Under the pieces are notes generated by a model that saw nothing but the letters and a program-made list of their open reading frames with translations, was not told the DNA's origin and made no database searches. A program made the position numbers and the translations under genes. From Styela clava (lineage: Eukaryota > Chordata > Ascidiacea > Stolidobranchia > Styelidae), in assembly GCF_964204865.1 (NCBI RefSeq), contig NC_135252.1, positions 3,472,001 through 3,536,000 on the forward strand: a DNA stretch of 64,000 nucleotides, written 5' to 3'. Shown piece by piece: positions 37,927 through 50,052 of this stretch (position 1 is the stretch's first letter; every line of letters begins with the position of its first letter).

Positions 37927-39997
37927 ACATCTCAAATTTGTCAAATTTGCAAGAATAGAAAGACTGGGATCCATAATTAGACTATGAGATAACAAGTGAA
38001 CTTGGTATTACGTAGAATGAGATTGTGTTATTATTATTTTTTTATATTATTTTGTTATTGCACTCATATTTAGGATATATGATATTAGGTTGTGCACTGC
38101 ATATAGAATCCGGGTAATAAAAATTTAAGTTAATACGAGCCTACTAAAGATTGTTTAGTCAACTTTTTTCTGTAGAAATTTCCCACTTCAATTTTCAACA
38201 ACCTGAAAAGTCTGGAATTTGAAATGAAAATATGCTGAACCAAAACTCTGATTCGCAAAGTAGAATTTTTATAGTGCAATCGCCAAGTTGAGCTAGAACA
38301 AGTTTGCAAAATGCAATCAATAATATGTTGTATATTATGATATATATATATTAATGGGTGTCTTATGACTTGAAACCTAATACTGACAAAACAATATGAT
38401 CTTTAATGCAGCAAGTTCAATATTAGTGACAGACCCATTAGTTATAATACATACAATAAAATAAACTCTCGGTTTTTAATGGGCACTTGCGGAACCCCAG
38501 ATCACTGCAAACCCCGATTGAAAACCTCTGCGTTTAAAAAGTAGTTGACGATTACTCATCTCCATAATCTTAAAATCAATTCATTTGCCGATTCTATTTT
38601 TTCAATGCGGTAGCTTTTTTATCAATATTCACTTCACTGGTTCTCAAATTTAACACTTGTCGTTTTATTTTTTATACAGACATTCATTTCATGATGAAAA
38701 TATTGTGGGCAATTTATTTGGAGCGTATATCATTCTTAGTTTGCATCTACACTTTGATGTAAGTAGAACTTTTATATTCTACTTTCCCTAAAGTCTAAAA
38801 TATCTCTAGCTGTAGAAAATTAGAAATATAATTCAGGTCATCCAGAAATTATACATATATATGCTAAGGCAGTTTAGTATTCAAGATGTTTATTTGGTTG
38901 GGAAAAAAATACAACTTAATAATGGTAACCATGTGATAGATCTATCGTCACAAAAAAGCTATCCTTGATTTTGAAAATCATAAAAAATTTTTTTGGTGAT
39001 TGCTGATCCTAGCATACTGAGCTTCTTTGTAAGTAAGTTACCTATTGCTAATTAAGACAGCAGTATCCGCATCGTTTTATAATATGACATTCGTGTTCAT
39101 ATATAGTTCGGTGCAAATAAGTAAAAAAAAAACTATATATAAAAGTTCTTAATAAAGGGTAAGCTTCAAGTATTCAAAGGCAATGCCCAAAAATGAATAA
39201 TCTCTTGGAGTGACAGTAGTGAGAAGCATTTTTAAAAATATCGTATAAGTTCGTGAAACTGTATAAAAATAACGTTTCTCCAGGTTGTCAAGGATTCCTT
39301 GAAATAATAGTCTTCTATAACAGCGCTTTTCGAACTTTTTTATACCGTCGACCCCTTACAGTACCTCATACATTATCATTACCCCTCAGAAATACAATGA
39401 ATTGCAAAGTTACAAACAAATTTATCGACAGTCATTTAAACACCGTAGATCTGTGGCTCTTTATCCTCGAAACTCTGGATCTCGTGATTCAAATTGGTTA
39501 CAGGCTGTAACATCAGGGAAGTATTAAGATTTAAAGAAAGGGAGATCATAAAACCAACCCTGTGTATGAATATTTTGTCGAGTTTGTGCTGCAAGCCTGC
39601 GAAGCAAAATAAAAATTTTGTTTTTGAATATTTATACTAAGAATGAGTAGTTCAGGGTCTGTATTTTTCAATGTTATGAAGGCTTTTTTAGCAAATGTAG
39701 ATGCAAAAGCAGGGCTTTTAAATCATCTTTTCAGACTTTTCTGCTCTGTTATAGTTATTTTGTAACCTTAGTTATGTTTATCCAACAATATGCTGCATGG
39801 CATGTCACATCTCTGTCTAAGCAAGTCGTTGGTATAAAAAGTGTTATTGGTAGGGAATAGGGATGGCCAGAACTGAATAATCTAATCTAATAATCTAAAA
39901 TGATTTAGCATTTGATTTTGTGGAAACTTAAAAATATTTACTAGGTTCACCAGGTTTAGTAGACTATGTCGTTATGTCAGTCTGGACAGCGGAATGT
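37927..39997. other. Intergenic with hAT end fragments and one exon-like frame
   Basis: A hAT-type right end stops near 38530 (gattgaaaacctctg); a left-type end starts near 39321 (cagcgcttttcgaac). At 38680-38758 an acceptor (tttatacag) and a donor (gat/gtaagt) bracket a frame reading HSFHDENIVGNLFGAYIIL; I do not recognise it. No other gene is seen. Confidence 0.3.
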
Positions 39998-40140
39998 CCA
40001 TGCATCCGAAAACAAATAACTGACTATTTCCATACCTGACGTGGACTTGTAACCGGACAAGAGGCTGTGTTTTTTTTGCCATATGATTGAGCCATCTTAT
40101 TCCCTTTCCTCTCTCCCGGAAAAAATATGAAAATTACTTT
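39998..40140 (+). repeat. SINE fragment (3' body)
   Basis: Starts near catccgaaaacaaata and aligns through taaccggacaagaggc to a ctctcccggaaaaaata end. It matches the body of the tRNA-like SINE at 49610-49900 but lacks the tRNA-like head. Confidence 0.7.
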
Positions 40141-40413
40141 TATTTCAGTAGCCAAAGAGTGTGTTTGGGTGTCTTGCGGCATTGACCTAGCTCCACTCTG
40201 TTAGATTAGATCATTATACATGTAAGCTGACTGGGTAAGTGGAGCTTTTATGATTTTTATCTTATCAATTGTGTGACTTATATTTATGATTTGGATGCGC
40301 ACACAATAGATAGCCTATCTGTTAGAATAGTCAATATTTATTGGGTCATCGAATCTTTCTTCGGATGACCCAATAGTGCAATTACATGTTTACACGCATT
40401 TCACATATTTACC

Positions 40414-40489
40414 ATGGAAATACCTTTGCTGAATCGGATTCTAGTCAGTCTGGTTTTCATGACAAGTGTGCGATTTGGTAGCGCTGAAG
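40414..40489 (+). other. Candidate signal-peptide exon
   Basis: An ATG in good context (accatgg) opens a leader MEIPLLNRILVSLVFMTSV, then a GSAE end and a g/gtagga donor (phase 1). A possible next exon begins after the ccag near 40710 and stays open for about 25 codons to a TGA near 40785. The product is unknown. It could be a small secreted protein or chance. Confidence 0.3.
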
Positions 40490-42836
40490 GTAGGACAATG
40501 CATGCGAGCGAATGCAGAGAAAAATCACAATAAAAAATATTGAATAATACAGTCACTATAATAATTGAATTAAAGGAGCTAACAAATTCTAACATTACAC
40601 AGTGACCAATCATAGAGAACACGCACCTTTCGAATCCTCATATAAACGCCAAAACTAAGTCTCACTGACAACTAAATGAGCCTCACTTGCAACGCTACTT
40701 TTTCGTGCCAGGATTCCGAAACTTGCATTTGTATGGCACTGCTTACACGGCGAAATTTTCTAATGGGATTCAGGAAATGGAATTCTGATTTGCCGCCCAA
40801 ATTTTGTGAAAAAGGTCATGGAAGCGACTGTGGATTGGATCTGCCGCAATCGTTCAATATAATTTCGAGAGCAAGATAATTATTGAACTTATACTTGAAA
40901 CAGCTAATAACAAATGCAGTAAGACAGACGCAATCCACTGTTGCTTGACGATAATCGGCGATCACACACACAAAGGAAAATAACGAATAATGATATACAG
41001 TAAGAGTTCGACGTAAAAATGTACCAATGTATCGGTATCGGCCATTTTTTCGATATCGGCTTAAAAATGAACCGATATATGCAGCTCTCTGATCTCATCC
41101 AGTATCCTTTGAACTATGAGTTATTATAGTGGGTGGACGTGGAACATGCATGCGTCATTTACTGCCCCATTCAATTCATTACAGTTAGTATAGTGGTTGG
41201 GTGATTGCCCATAGATGTTCATTGCGTGGTGCGCTTGTGCACAACGAAATGTCTGCTATAATTTGCCTAATGGGAGTGCTAATCATCTTTGCATACCTAC
41301 AAAGATAAAATGCATATTACGATGCACTTGGTTCAAGTATTTTAATAAACCAATAGAAGTGAGTCTAGTGACACATTATTGATACATTTGAATAAAAAAA
41401 AGGATTTGAAGTTTTTGGGATAAGCGCTGCTTTAGAAGAAATAATGTTCACTGTAAATACTATTCGCAGACAAATATTTTGTCCCGTTTCGGCCACTCAA
41501 CAAAATTGTATTTACATTGATGTAAATTACGTGTTATTAGAATATCGCTGATGTCGACAATTTCAAATATCGGTATCAGTGCCTTTTCATTGACATCGGT
41601 AGATCTCTAGTTCAAAGTGTAGAGCACTGCAACAGAAATAACTAAATTTAATTTTTGTAACACTATGAGAATCGCTGTATAGACAATAAAGACACAATGC
41701 TATTTCGAAGCCGATTATAAACAAACAACAATCTTCTTATAAGAACGTTGGTCAGATAGCGTGAGAATTAAATATGCAATTATAGTAAATAACGAAATCC
41801 ACTTTATGGTATTACGCATACCTCTTCATATGAGTCCTGAACAAGTTATTGATCATTGAAAACTTTTTATATATACAAATTTTAGTGGTTAGGTGGAGAT
41901 TTATTTTATTGCTGTTGTGTTTGGCCATGCTCACCCCGTTAAATTGCGCAGCCTGTGTTACTCACAAGTAAATTACTTCTTCCTACATCTAAAGGCAAAA
42001 TTTATATTCCATGTAAAATTCAGCTCTTCTCCGTGGTTAACATAACTTGGAATAACAACCGCTTCAAACAAATCAGCAACGTGGAAAAACTGCGGTTTCG
42101 AAGTTCCATGATATCCCGGATCAACTTGGAAACCAAGCTATTTTGGGTTTGAAGTATATCCAGGATTGTAACCATGAAAAGATCTTGCATTGTAAATAGT
42201 TTGCTTTAAATCGGTAATAAGGCTGTAAGCTATTTGCCAATGCGAAGACCATCATAACAACACGCTCTAAAGCAGGTAATACTTGAACAAAACCCCACTT
42301 AAAATCAGTTTGTGGCGGGCTCGACAGTTCGATGAAGCGATGTTGACAAATGTCAATATTGCAATATTTTTTTCCGTGTACTCAAGGTTCGGGATGTATT
42401 TCATCAACCGGGTACCTTCCAATTCCACCCACACCCTTTTCGGCAAGACCAAGCTGTTTATCGGTTATTTACAAATGAATATAAACGATATAATTAATTA
42501 CACTATGATTACACAGGAGTGTGTTCACTTGATGCGTCTTTATCTCTAAGTCCAACCCAACAGTCTGGCATTTGATATATATAGGTTAAGATCTGGAAGC
42601 TTCGCTAGCTTAAAAAATATTTTAAAACTATCGTTGAATTTTAGTTTGTTTTAGACTTAATCGTTAGTAGTTACAATTTGCCCCTGTTGCTTGTGCTGTG
42701 CCAGTGAAATATCACCTATTTGATATATAAAATGACATTGCTATGCATACATACAGAGTCATTTTTCTTTTTCATCAAACTTGAAACCCTGTCTTAATGT
42801 TTTTCCGACCAATACACATATATGAAATTAACTTAC
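40490..42836. other. Intergenic, no confident gene
   Basis: Several short frames occur on both strands (for example 42267-42549), without domains. A hydrophobic plus-strand stretch near 41885-41970 ending at a caag/taaatt junction was considered as an N-terminal transporter exon but is not convincing. Confidence 0.35.
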
Positions 42837-42926
42837 CAAAAATAGAAAACCCAACAACGATAAAATACAATAAGCTCTTTTGTAAACAGATCCAACTACA
42901 TTCAGAATTTTTTCTATACTTCTCAT
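42837..42926 (-). other. Candidate minus-strand first exon
   Basis: On the minus strand an ATG opens 30 codons, MRSIEKILNVVGSVYKRAYC then a hydrophobic end, stopping at a strong ttg/gtaagt donor. The pattern (KILxxVG before a membrane segment) recalls the start of SLC22 transporters, yet it lies opposite to the transporter gene downstream. No second exon was found. Confidence 0.25.
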
Positions 42927-44221
42927 TTTATTTACGACAACCGATCCATATACCTTGCAAGAATTGCTACTTTGGTCGTTCTGAATCGCCGTCGTCTACC
43001 TCCCTACTTTACGTCATTTCAACCGTAGCCTACTATTTAGTGCAATTATGCGTAATTTTCTAGAATACGTGTTGGAGTCGAAGGCAACGATATTTCAGGA
43101 TCGAGTTTCACAACCGGTCAACAGCTTTGCTTCGTGTATTTATTTAATCGTGTAATTATCCGCCTTCTCAACTCGTTCAATCTGTCTGTTCTAATTTTGT
43201 TAGAAATAGCTAAAGCGACCGTGTCAGAAAGTTATTTCTAGATGTGACTTTAAGGCAGCAGATTTAATCAATCGACAAGACCGGAAACTACATGCACAAT
43301 GTCAACAAAAAGTTGCATTGGTTAACAAGCAACGCTCCACTTCTGTGATAATAATAATTCTATGTTCGGCATAATATGCAAACAGCCATACATTAACCGA
43401 ATTATCGACAGATTACGTGCGTATCGCTTCAAAATATATTTAAATTCCCCGTATAGTAATACCACGTACAAAGTTATTGGGTCGTCATATCGCCAGCGGC
43501 TTATTACAGAAAATTAATCAAAAGAATTTGTTGGCGTTATAAGAACCGAATCTAGACGAGATAGCAACTGAGAAATTATGTAAATATTTTAAATCTCCAA
43601 AATATTGAATGTGCTAAAAGGCGACCAACAAAAATCTTAACGTTTCACTGTCATTGTAATGATCAGATAAATTGATAGAGTATTCGTGGAGGTATTAGCA
43701 ACTGAAGTTGAAAAGATTTTTCATACCAGCTAAGATAGCAAAAATATCATTATAGATATGTTGAAATAGTATGCAGTACAAAATTGCACTATACTATAAA
43801 TGTTATCTTCATTTACCTTCAGGTTTAATTTCAAACTCTGGTGCTGAAACCTTGCCATGTATATGCAGACATAAAGGCAGTTAAGAGTGATAAAATTGAT
43901 ACTATAAATACTAATATATATATTTGATGAATAATATTGATGAGACTCTTAATAATGAAGTGGGGTCGGTCTCCAGTCGAGCGTATATTTTCTCTCTTCG
44001 TTGGCTTTCCTTTTTCGGTAAGAAAAATATAGTCATTTGCGAATAGCTGTAAGATTTTCAATTGAGACTTCAATAACTTAAATCTAACAAAGCATTGCAT
44101 AATTAGTAGCAAGTATTGGCAAAAATATAGAATCGTATATATACTAAACAATACAAAATCGCATAGTAATGAATAATTTAAACAAAAATCTGACAAAGTA
44201 TAATTATTTTTTATTATTTAG

Positions 44222-47200
44222 TTGTCGAAACCCCCTGATGTGATTTTATTGGTGTTTTCTGCTGCGCCGTCGACAGTCTTTGATGACAATCCACACGCTC
44301 AGGGCGCAGAAATCATTGTGTCCAAGGTAACGTAGTTTCATTTTATTAAGTGAACAATCTAGGGATTTCCCGTTTTTTTTTTATATACATTGATTTAGTA
44401 ATTCACGTATTTTGGGATCATGTTATGTAAAATTTGATTTTCAACTAATATTCGAAATCACTATAGTTAGTCGTTATGCTTTCTTTATTGCAAAAATACT
44501 TTGGTGGGATTTAACTGAAGATCGCAGTTGGATACCAGGCTTCCTTCAATCAATTTTTTACGTAGGTTTTATGCCTGGGACTATCGTTTTTGGACAATTA
44601 TCCGATCGCTATGGAAGAAAGAAAATTTCGGTTATAGGTGAGAAAATTTATTTGCGACTTCTGCGATTTTAAAGTAATTAAAAAGAGCATTTGAAATATA
44701 TTTTCAGGATACATATTAGTTCTGATATTTCAAGTTATCAGTGGATTTTGTCAAAATTGGCAACAATTTGCAGTATGTAGAGCTATATCAGGCTTCCTTG
44801 TTGGCGGTTTAAGTGTTGTGACAACTATACTTATACAAGAAACTACGGGATCGAAGCTTTGGGTCCTGAACGGTGAGTACAAATGACTCCAATTCCGTTT
44901 ACTGGTACAACAGGAATTGCTTATATGACTTTCATATGATTTTAATCCAAAATGAATAAATAATAATTGCGAAAACCAATAAGCTCGACAACAGCTATAG
45001 GACTGAATGAATCTATTTTCAGGTGCTCTCGGTGCAATAGGATTCACCGCAAATATGTTAGCGTTTCTATGGGTTGCCTATCTTTATCCTAGTTGGAGAC
45101 AAATGTATTTTATTACAACGATACCTGGAATTCTTGGATTTGTTTTTTTATAGTAAGTGAAAAAATACGTTAGTGAATATATTTGAAGATATAAATTGCA
45201 TTTTCTCAATATTGATAAAATATGGCAAAGTCCGAGGGAAAGCGAATGGATCTCAAGCTTTCATATCGAGGATGTTTAATTTTTTGTATTATTTAACGAT
45301 GGTGAATTGGATATAGCATTGTGAAATATTTATATATCCCGTGCTAGTTCTGTCGAAATGCCAATATTTTCAATACTGCTAGTCCATACATTAGTAAAGT
45401 TTAAGTGCATATTACATGAAATTGATGCAGAAATTTAGCTTAACACCTTTCAGCATTGTCCCAGAGTCGCCGCGTTGGCTGTTGTCTCGCGGTAAACCAG
45501 ACAGCGCAGAAGAAGTGATGCAAAAACTATCAAGGTGGAATGGATCGCCTCACACAGGTATTTTATATTATATATATATATATATGTGATTATGAACAAA
45601 TATTTTGGATGCCCGCAAATTTGAATATCACTCAAAGATATTTGCTTACGAAAAACAAAAAGTAAATCACATGTGTAATTGCTGATACGTAAATTCTCCT
45701 ATAATATGATTCTAATATTTCAATAACGCTTGATAATTATTATTAATATATTAAGAATATGCTCTTCTGCCGGGGAACGCGAAAGAACGCCAAGATGAGG
45801 GACATCAAAATGAAAGTACGTATCTATCAAACGCGGATTAAATAATTCTAGATATACGTTTTTTTTAAAACATTCTCACAAATGAAATTCACAAACACAG
45901 AATCTTCTAACCAGCTTCAGAAGATTTTAGAACAGCTATCTTGCCAATGTCGACATCAATAGAGATGAAAACGTCAATGAAGGCACGGGATGAAATTATT
46001 TTAAACTCGTTTTAAATACCGTTCCTGGATGAAGTCAGATCTAGATGAACACTTGAATGAATGTCAAGATATTATATTTTTAACTTCCCAAAAGAAACAT
46101 TTACATCATAGGACAGAATTGCTGAACAGTTGCAAATGTAGGGATTAAACAGAATCCCCAGGATTGACTGACCAGAGTGTCGTTGACCTACTCTGACTCG
46201 TAATCTTAAGCCCACGCTTTACCTCTCAACACCCACGCGAATGAATAGACGTTAAAACCTCTATTTGATTTCATTCGTAGTTTTTCACGATATACAGAAT
46301 ACAATTTTAAAACTCCTTAAAACTAGAATCGGCTCACATTGAAAATCTATTGAACGGTATATATGTACGTTGATCAAATAACGAATTAACATTGAAAACG
46401 TGACCTCGTGATTCACGCCATGAACAGAAACTCTTATTAATTAACTCTATACGGGTAATTATGTACGTCGTGCGGATGGGATGTGTTTAAAATTTCTGAG
46501 AAAATGATATGACACAACGAAGTTGTTCTTGGAAGCTAAAGTTGTGTAACTTGTTCCTACGAAACTTAAAAGTTCCTACTAAACTTTAAAGGTTATATTT
46601 CACTAGATCGTCTAATGCTACAACAAAATTATGAATATGCACAACAAGAGCAAGATGCCTCAAGAGACGAGGAAGGCTCAATTATAAATTTGATAAGAAA
46701 ACCTGTATTGCGATACAGAGCAGCCATTTTAAGTTTACAATGGTATGTATAATTTTGCATAGCTAAAATTGACATAATAACATCCGTAATGTGTATCTAT
46801 ACGATCAATCTAAATGAGAGTTATACCGAAATGAAATAGATTGACCAAATATTGTTCGAGTATTTATATAAAAAAATAGCCATGTGTGAAATCCGTCTTC
46901 ATTGTATATCCGGTTAGGTTTGTCTATCTTGACTCAAATCACGTTGTATTTTCAGGTTCACCGCAAGTTTTGTATTTTACGGCATAACACTTGGTTCTGG
47001 ATCTTTTAGTTCAAATTTTTATGTTGCATATTTAATATCGGGATTGAGTCAGCTTCCATCAATACCCTTTACGATTTATCTTATGGAGAGAAGATGGTAA
47101 GCCAATACCATAACAGGAAAAAATCTCGAACTCACCATTTGTTTTGAACTTTCCTAAAAATCACGTAGTCAAAATCTGGGACTGACAGGCTGATAACTTG

Positions 47201-49138
47201 AATGAGTCCACCAAAAAAAAACATCTATTCGTTCTACTGGTAAAAATTAACCTACAAAATAACCGCAAAATAAAGCGAGAATCGTTGAAAGTGAATGAAC
47301 GAACAGATCATATGACCTTGAAAATGAGTAAAGGCATCGTGGTGAAATTATAAACCGGCCGCGGGATTATATTTATATACTGATATATTTGACTCCATAA
47401 AAAATGGCCACATCCATAGAAAATAAGCAGCAAATGCTATATTATTAGTATATAACGCAAGAAATTGAAGAGGTGTTGCTAAGTATACTCAGTTGATTGT
47501 ATTTGTTCAATTCTTATCCCCATATATATATATAGTTTTAATCGATTTACTCAATACAGGGCTGGTAGAAGACGAACGCTGGTCTGCTTCATGGGTTTAG
47601 ATGCACTGTGTATGTTCGTCATGTACATCGTTTCCTTCGGCCAAGGTAATTTCAAATATTTACCTGAGAATAGCAACCTTACAAATTTGAAAATATGTTT
47701 TTTAATGTAATTACTTGGATGCCTACTGAACAGAACAGTTTTCGTTAAGTCGAAATGATGCTTGCGGACCCACAATAAAGTGCTGTTTACGAAATTCTAT
47801 AACATAAACAGAATTTCAGGCCAAATAGTCTGTCATGAAAATATACATTTAAAGATTCGAACGAAAGTAAAGTACATAATACATAAAGCGGGGCCTGGTT
47901 GGAGCAATTTAATTAACTGCTCTTCCATGGTAAATCCAGTTTTAATTGATCAAATGTATTTTAATTATATAGTGTAAATTTTGTCTCAAATGACTATAAT
48001 ACATACGTATTATAAATTGCTGTAACTGGAAGATAATCTGTTTAACTGGAATTAGCTATAGCCGATTGAATGAATTTTTTTATTTCTCGTTAGACATCGT
48101 AAAAATTTTTTGATCTTTCATAGAGCTTCAGCCTTCATAAACCATCCCGTTTCAGTCGACAACAAACCCGACCAAATTATTTTGGTAAAAACAATAATAT
48201 TACTTTACTAAAATGTAAATCTGGAAATAAATGTAGATAAACAGAAAGATTAAATTACCGTTTTTCATTCAGATCGCTCAAACTACAAATTGACACTTTT
48301 GGTTTTCGGAAAACTGGGAATTTGCGGAGCTTTTGATCTTATTTAGATATATACTGCAGAACTCTTTCCAACAGTTGTGAGAAACGTTGGACTGGGCTCA
48401 ATGTCGTTCTGGGCAAGAGTTGGTGGTGTAATTGCTCCATTTTTAGCAAATCTTGCGGTAAGTTTTTTATGAGAAGTACTATTGTGCAGCATCTGAAAGG
48501 TAACGGAACAAATATATCGTTGTCGTTATTATTGGACACGTTTAGTGGACATAACGATCGTTTTGTTGTTATGTTGTTCTTGTTCTTGTTGTTATTTGAC
48601 ACTTTTTGGACACCTAGTGGAAATATTAAAAAACCGCTTTTCTCTTTGATCACTGGACCAATTGCTTTGAAATTTTTAGTGGTTAAAGATGGAATTTTTC
48701 TCCAGAAGGCTATTACTTTTATTTATTTCAAATATTTCTGTTAGCTCTGTGAGATTTGTTTTTGTTTGCTATGACGTCACCGAATGTTCTGCGGGCATTG
48801 GAAGCCATTTTGTGTCCTACTGTACTGCTTCGCTTGGTGTGAATATATTTGTAGACTGTGATATGACGGAACGGAAACCGTACTGTACTGCGAACAGACG
48901 TGTCCATATATTTGGGCGTAGCTCTCTTGTTATCGTTTTGTGATTTCTTTTTCATTTGAAGGTGTTTTCTGGACCGAATGACCCATTTCTTGCCTTTGGT
49001 ATTGTGGGATTATTGAGCAGTGTTTTTGCTGCTTTCCTCCCTGAAACCCGAGCCAAGTTAATTCCGAACACCTTTGAAGAAGCGGAACTACAAGAAGAAG
49101 ACAACGACGAAAATAGTTGTAATTCGATAACATGCTAA
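44222..49138 (+). CDS. SLC22-family (organic ion/carnitine-type) transporter, 5' end missing, possibly a pseudogene
   Basis: Exons: 44222-44326, about 44505-44637, 44708-44872, 45023-45152, 45454-45557, 45756-45815, 46607-46742, 46956-47096, 47560-47645, 48273-48457 and 48962-49138 (TAA). Family marks: [18 protein letters not shown], the MFS motif [46 protein letters not shown] with [10 protein letters not shown], and [16 protein letters not shown]. It is a 12-helix plasma-membrane transporter; the substrate cannot be told. The exons for helix 1 and most of the first extracellular loop were not found. Two oddities: the WDLTEDR exon has no AG at the frame-correct start (44505), and an in-frame TAG (48344-48346) interrupts helix 10 between AFDLI and IYTAEL where the family has a Tyr. 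Phases of all other junctions agree. It lies inside the 37-kb composite. Confidence 0.85.
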
Positions 49139-49190
49139 CATTGACTATGTCCTCTACACTAATTGAATATAGTTATTGTGTATCCTCTTG

Positions 49191-49196
49191 AATAAA
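49191..49196 (+). terminator. AATAAA polyadenylation signal of the transporter gene
   Basis: Canonical AATAAA 53 bases after the TAA stop. Confidence 0.7.
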
Positions 49197-49609
49197 TTAT
49201 TGTTTATCGTGTCTTTTCTTATTTTTGTTTTTCGGAATTGAAAAAAACGGCACGATGAACTTTGACTTGACTTTTCATGACGCAAATTAGCCGTTAGAGA
49301 CAAAAATCAAGTTTTATTCTTCAAACTGCTAACAAGTGCCAACGGCCAACCAAAACAAACGAATATTTAAGGAAATGGGTCAATAACCAAGAGCAGTTGC
49401 CCAGCCTTCCCACACAAGCAGACCTGTATCATCAAATAAAACGTACAGGCGGACTACGATAGCAATTTTAATAATAACACGAAAGAAACAGAAGAATACG
49501 AAAATTAGATCAAACTGCATTTCAAAGGTCATGTCATGGCTGATTTCGCTATTGCTATGATTTTAAGCAGTACGAGCGCGGCCCCTCAATTTTTCAACTC
49601 AAATATAAT
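49197..49609. other. Downstream flank of the transporter
   Basis: AT-rich sequence; nothing recognised before the SINE. Confidence 0.4.
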
Positions 49610-49900
49610 AATATGGCGCGGCGTTGTGGATCATCATACGCTCGCCACCGCATCTCTGATTACTCTGCGGGATTCGCAGGTTCGAATCCCATGCGGGGAT
49701 AATTGTGTGCAAGAAGATTGCTGGACTCATCGCGACTTCCTCTACCATCAAATCCATGCTACCGAAAACAAATACCGTAACTAACTAATCCCATACCCGA
49801 CATGGAATGGTAACCGGACGAGAGGCCGTGGTTCGCCATATGGTTAAGCCGTCTTGTCGACTTTCCTCTCCCCAGGGATAAATATGTAAATCCTATAACA
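49610..49900 (+). repeat. tRNA-derived SINE
   Basis: The head has a tRNA-like organisation ending in the B-box ggttcgaatcc (about 49679-49689), preceded by a tggcgcggcgttgtgg stretch that may be a decayed A-box. A body follows with accgaaaacaaata and taaccggacgagaggc, shared with 39998-40140. A functional tRNA is unlikely because no clean cloverleaf with a 3' acceptor stem is present. Confidence 0.65.
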
Positions 49901-49943
49901 GACCTTCGGAGATCAGATTGGCGAACATTTTATTCCTCATAGA

Positions 49944-50052
49944 CAAGCGGTCGGCAACCTGCGGTTCCTGAGCCGCATGTGGTGTGTTGTTCTTTGGCTC
50001 CCGTGAATCAAAGTGGCGGCTACAGCAGATTTTTCTTAGAAGCAGTGGGGAT
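49944..50052 (+). repeat. hAT-type 5' fragment cut by A2
   Basis: Begins caagcggtcggcaacctgcg, with a gagccgcatgtgg motif, like hATs with ggtcggcaac ends. It is interrupted after 109 bases by the TAGGGTTAG end of A2, so A2 inserted into an older hAT. Confidence 0.55.

Noticed and set aside
43831..44196. 121-codon minus-strand frame, opposite the transporter
   Set aside because: AT-rich composition and no recognisable domain; it ends just before the transporter exon region.
49610..49700. Functional tRNA gene
   Set aside because: Only a B-box and part of an A-box are present, without a convincing acceptor stem; the shared body with another copy marks it as a SINE.
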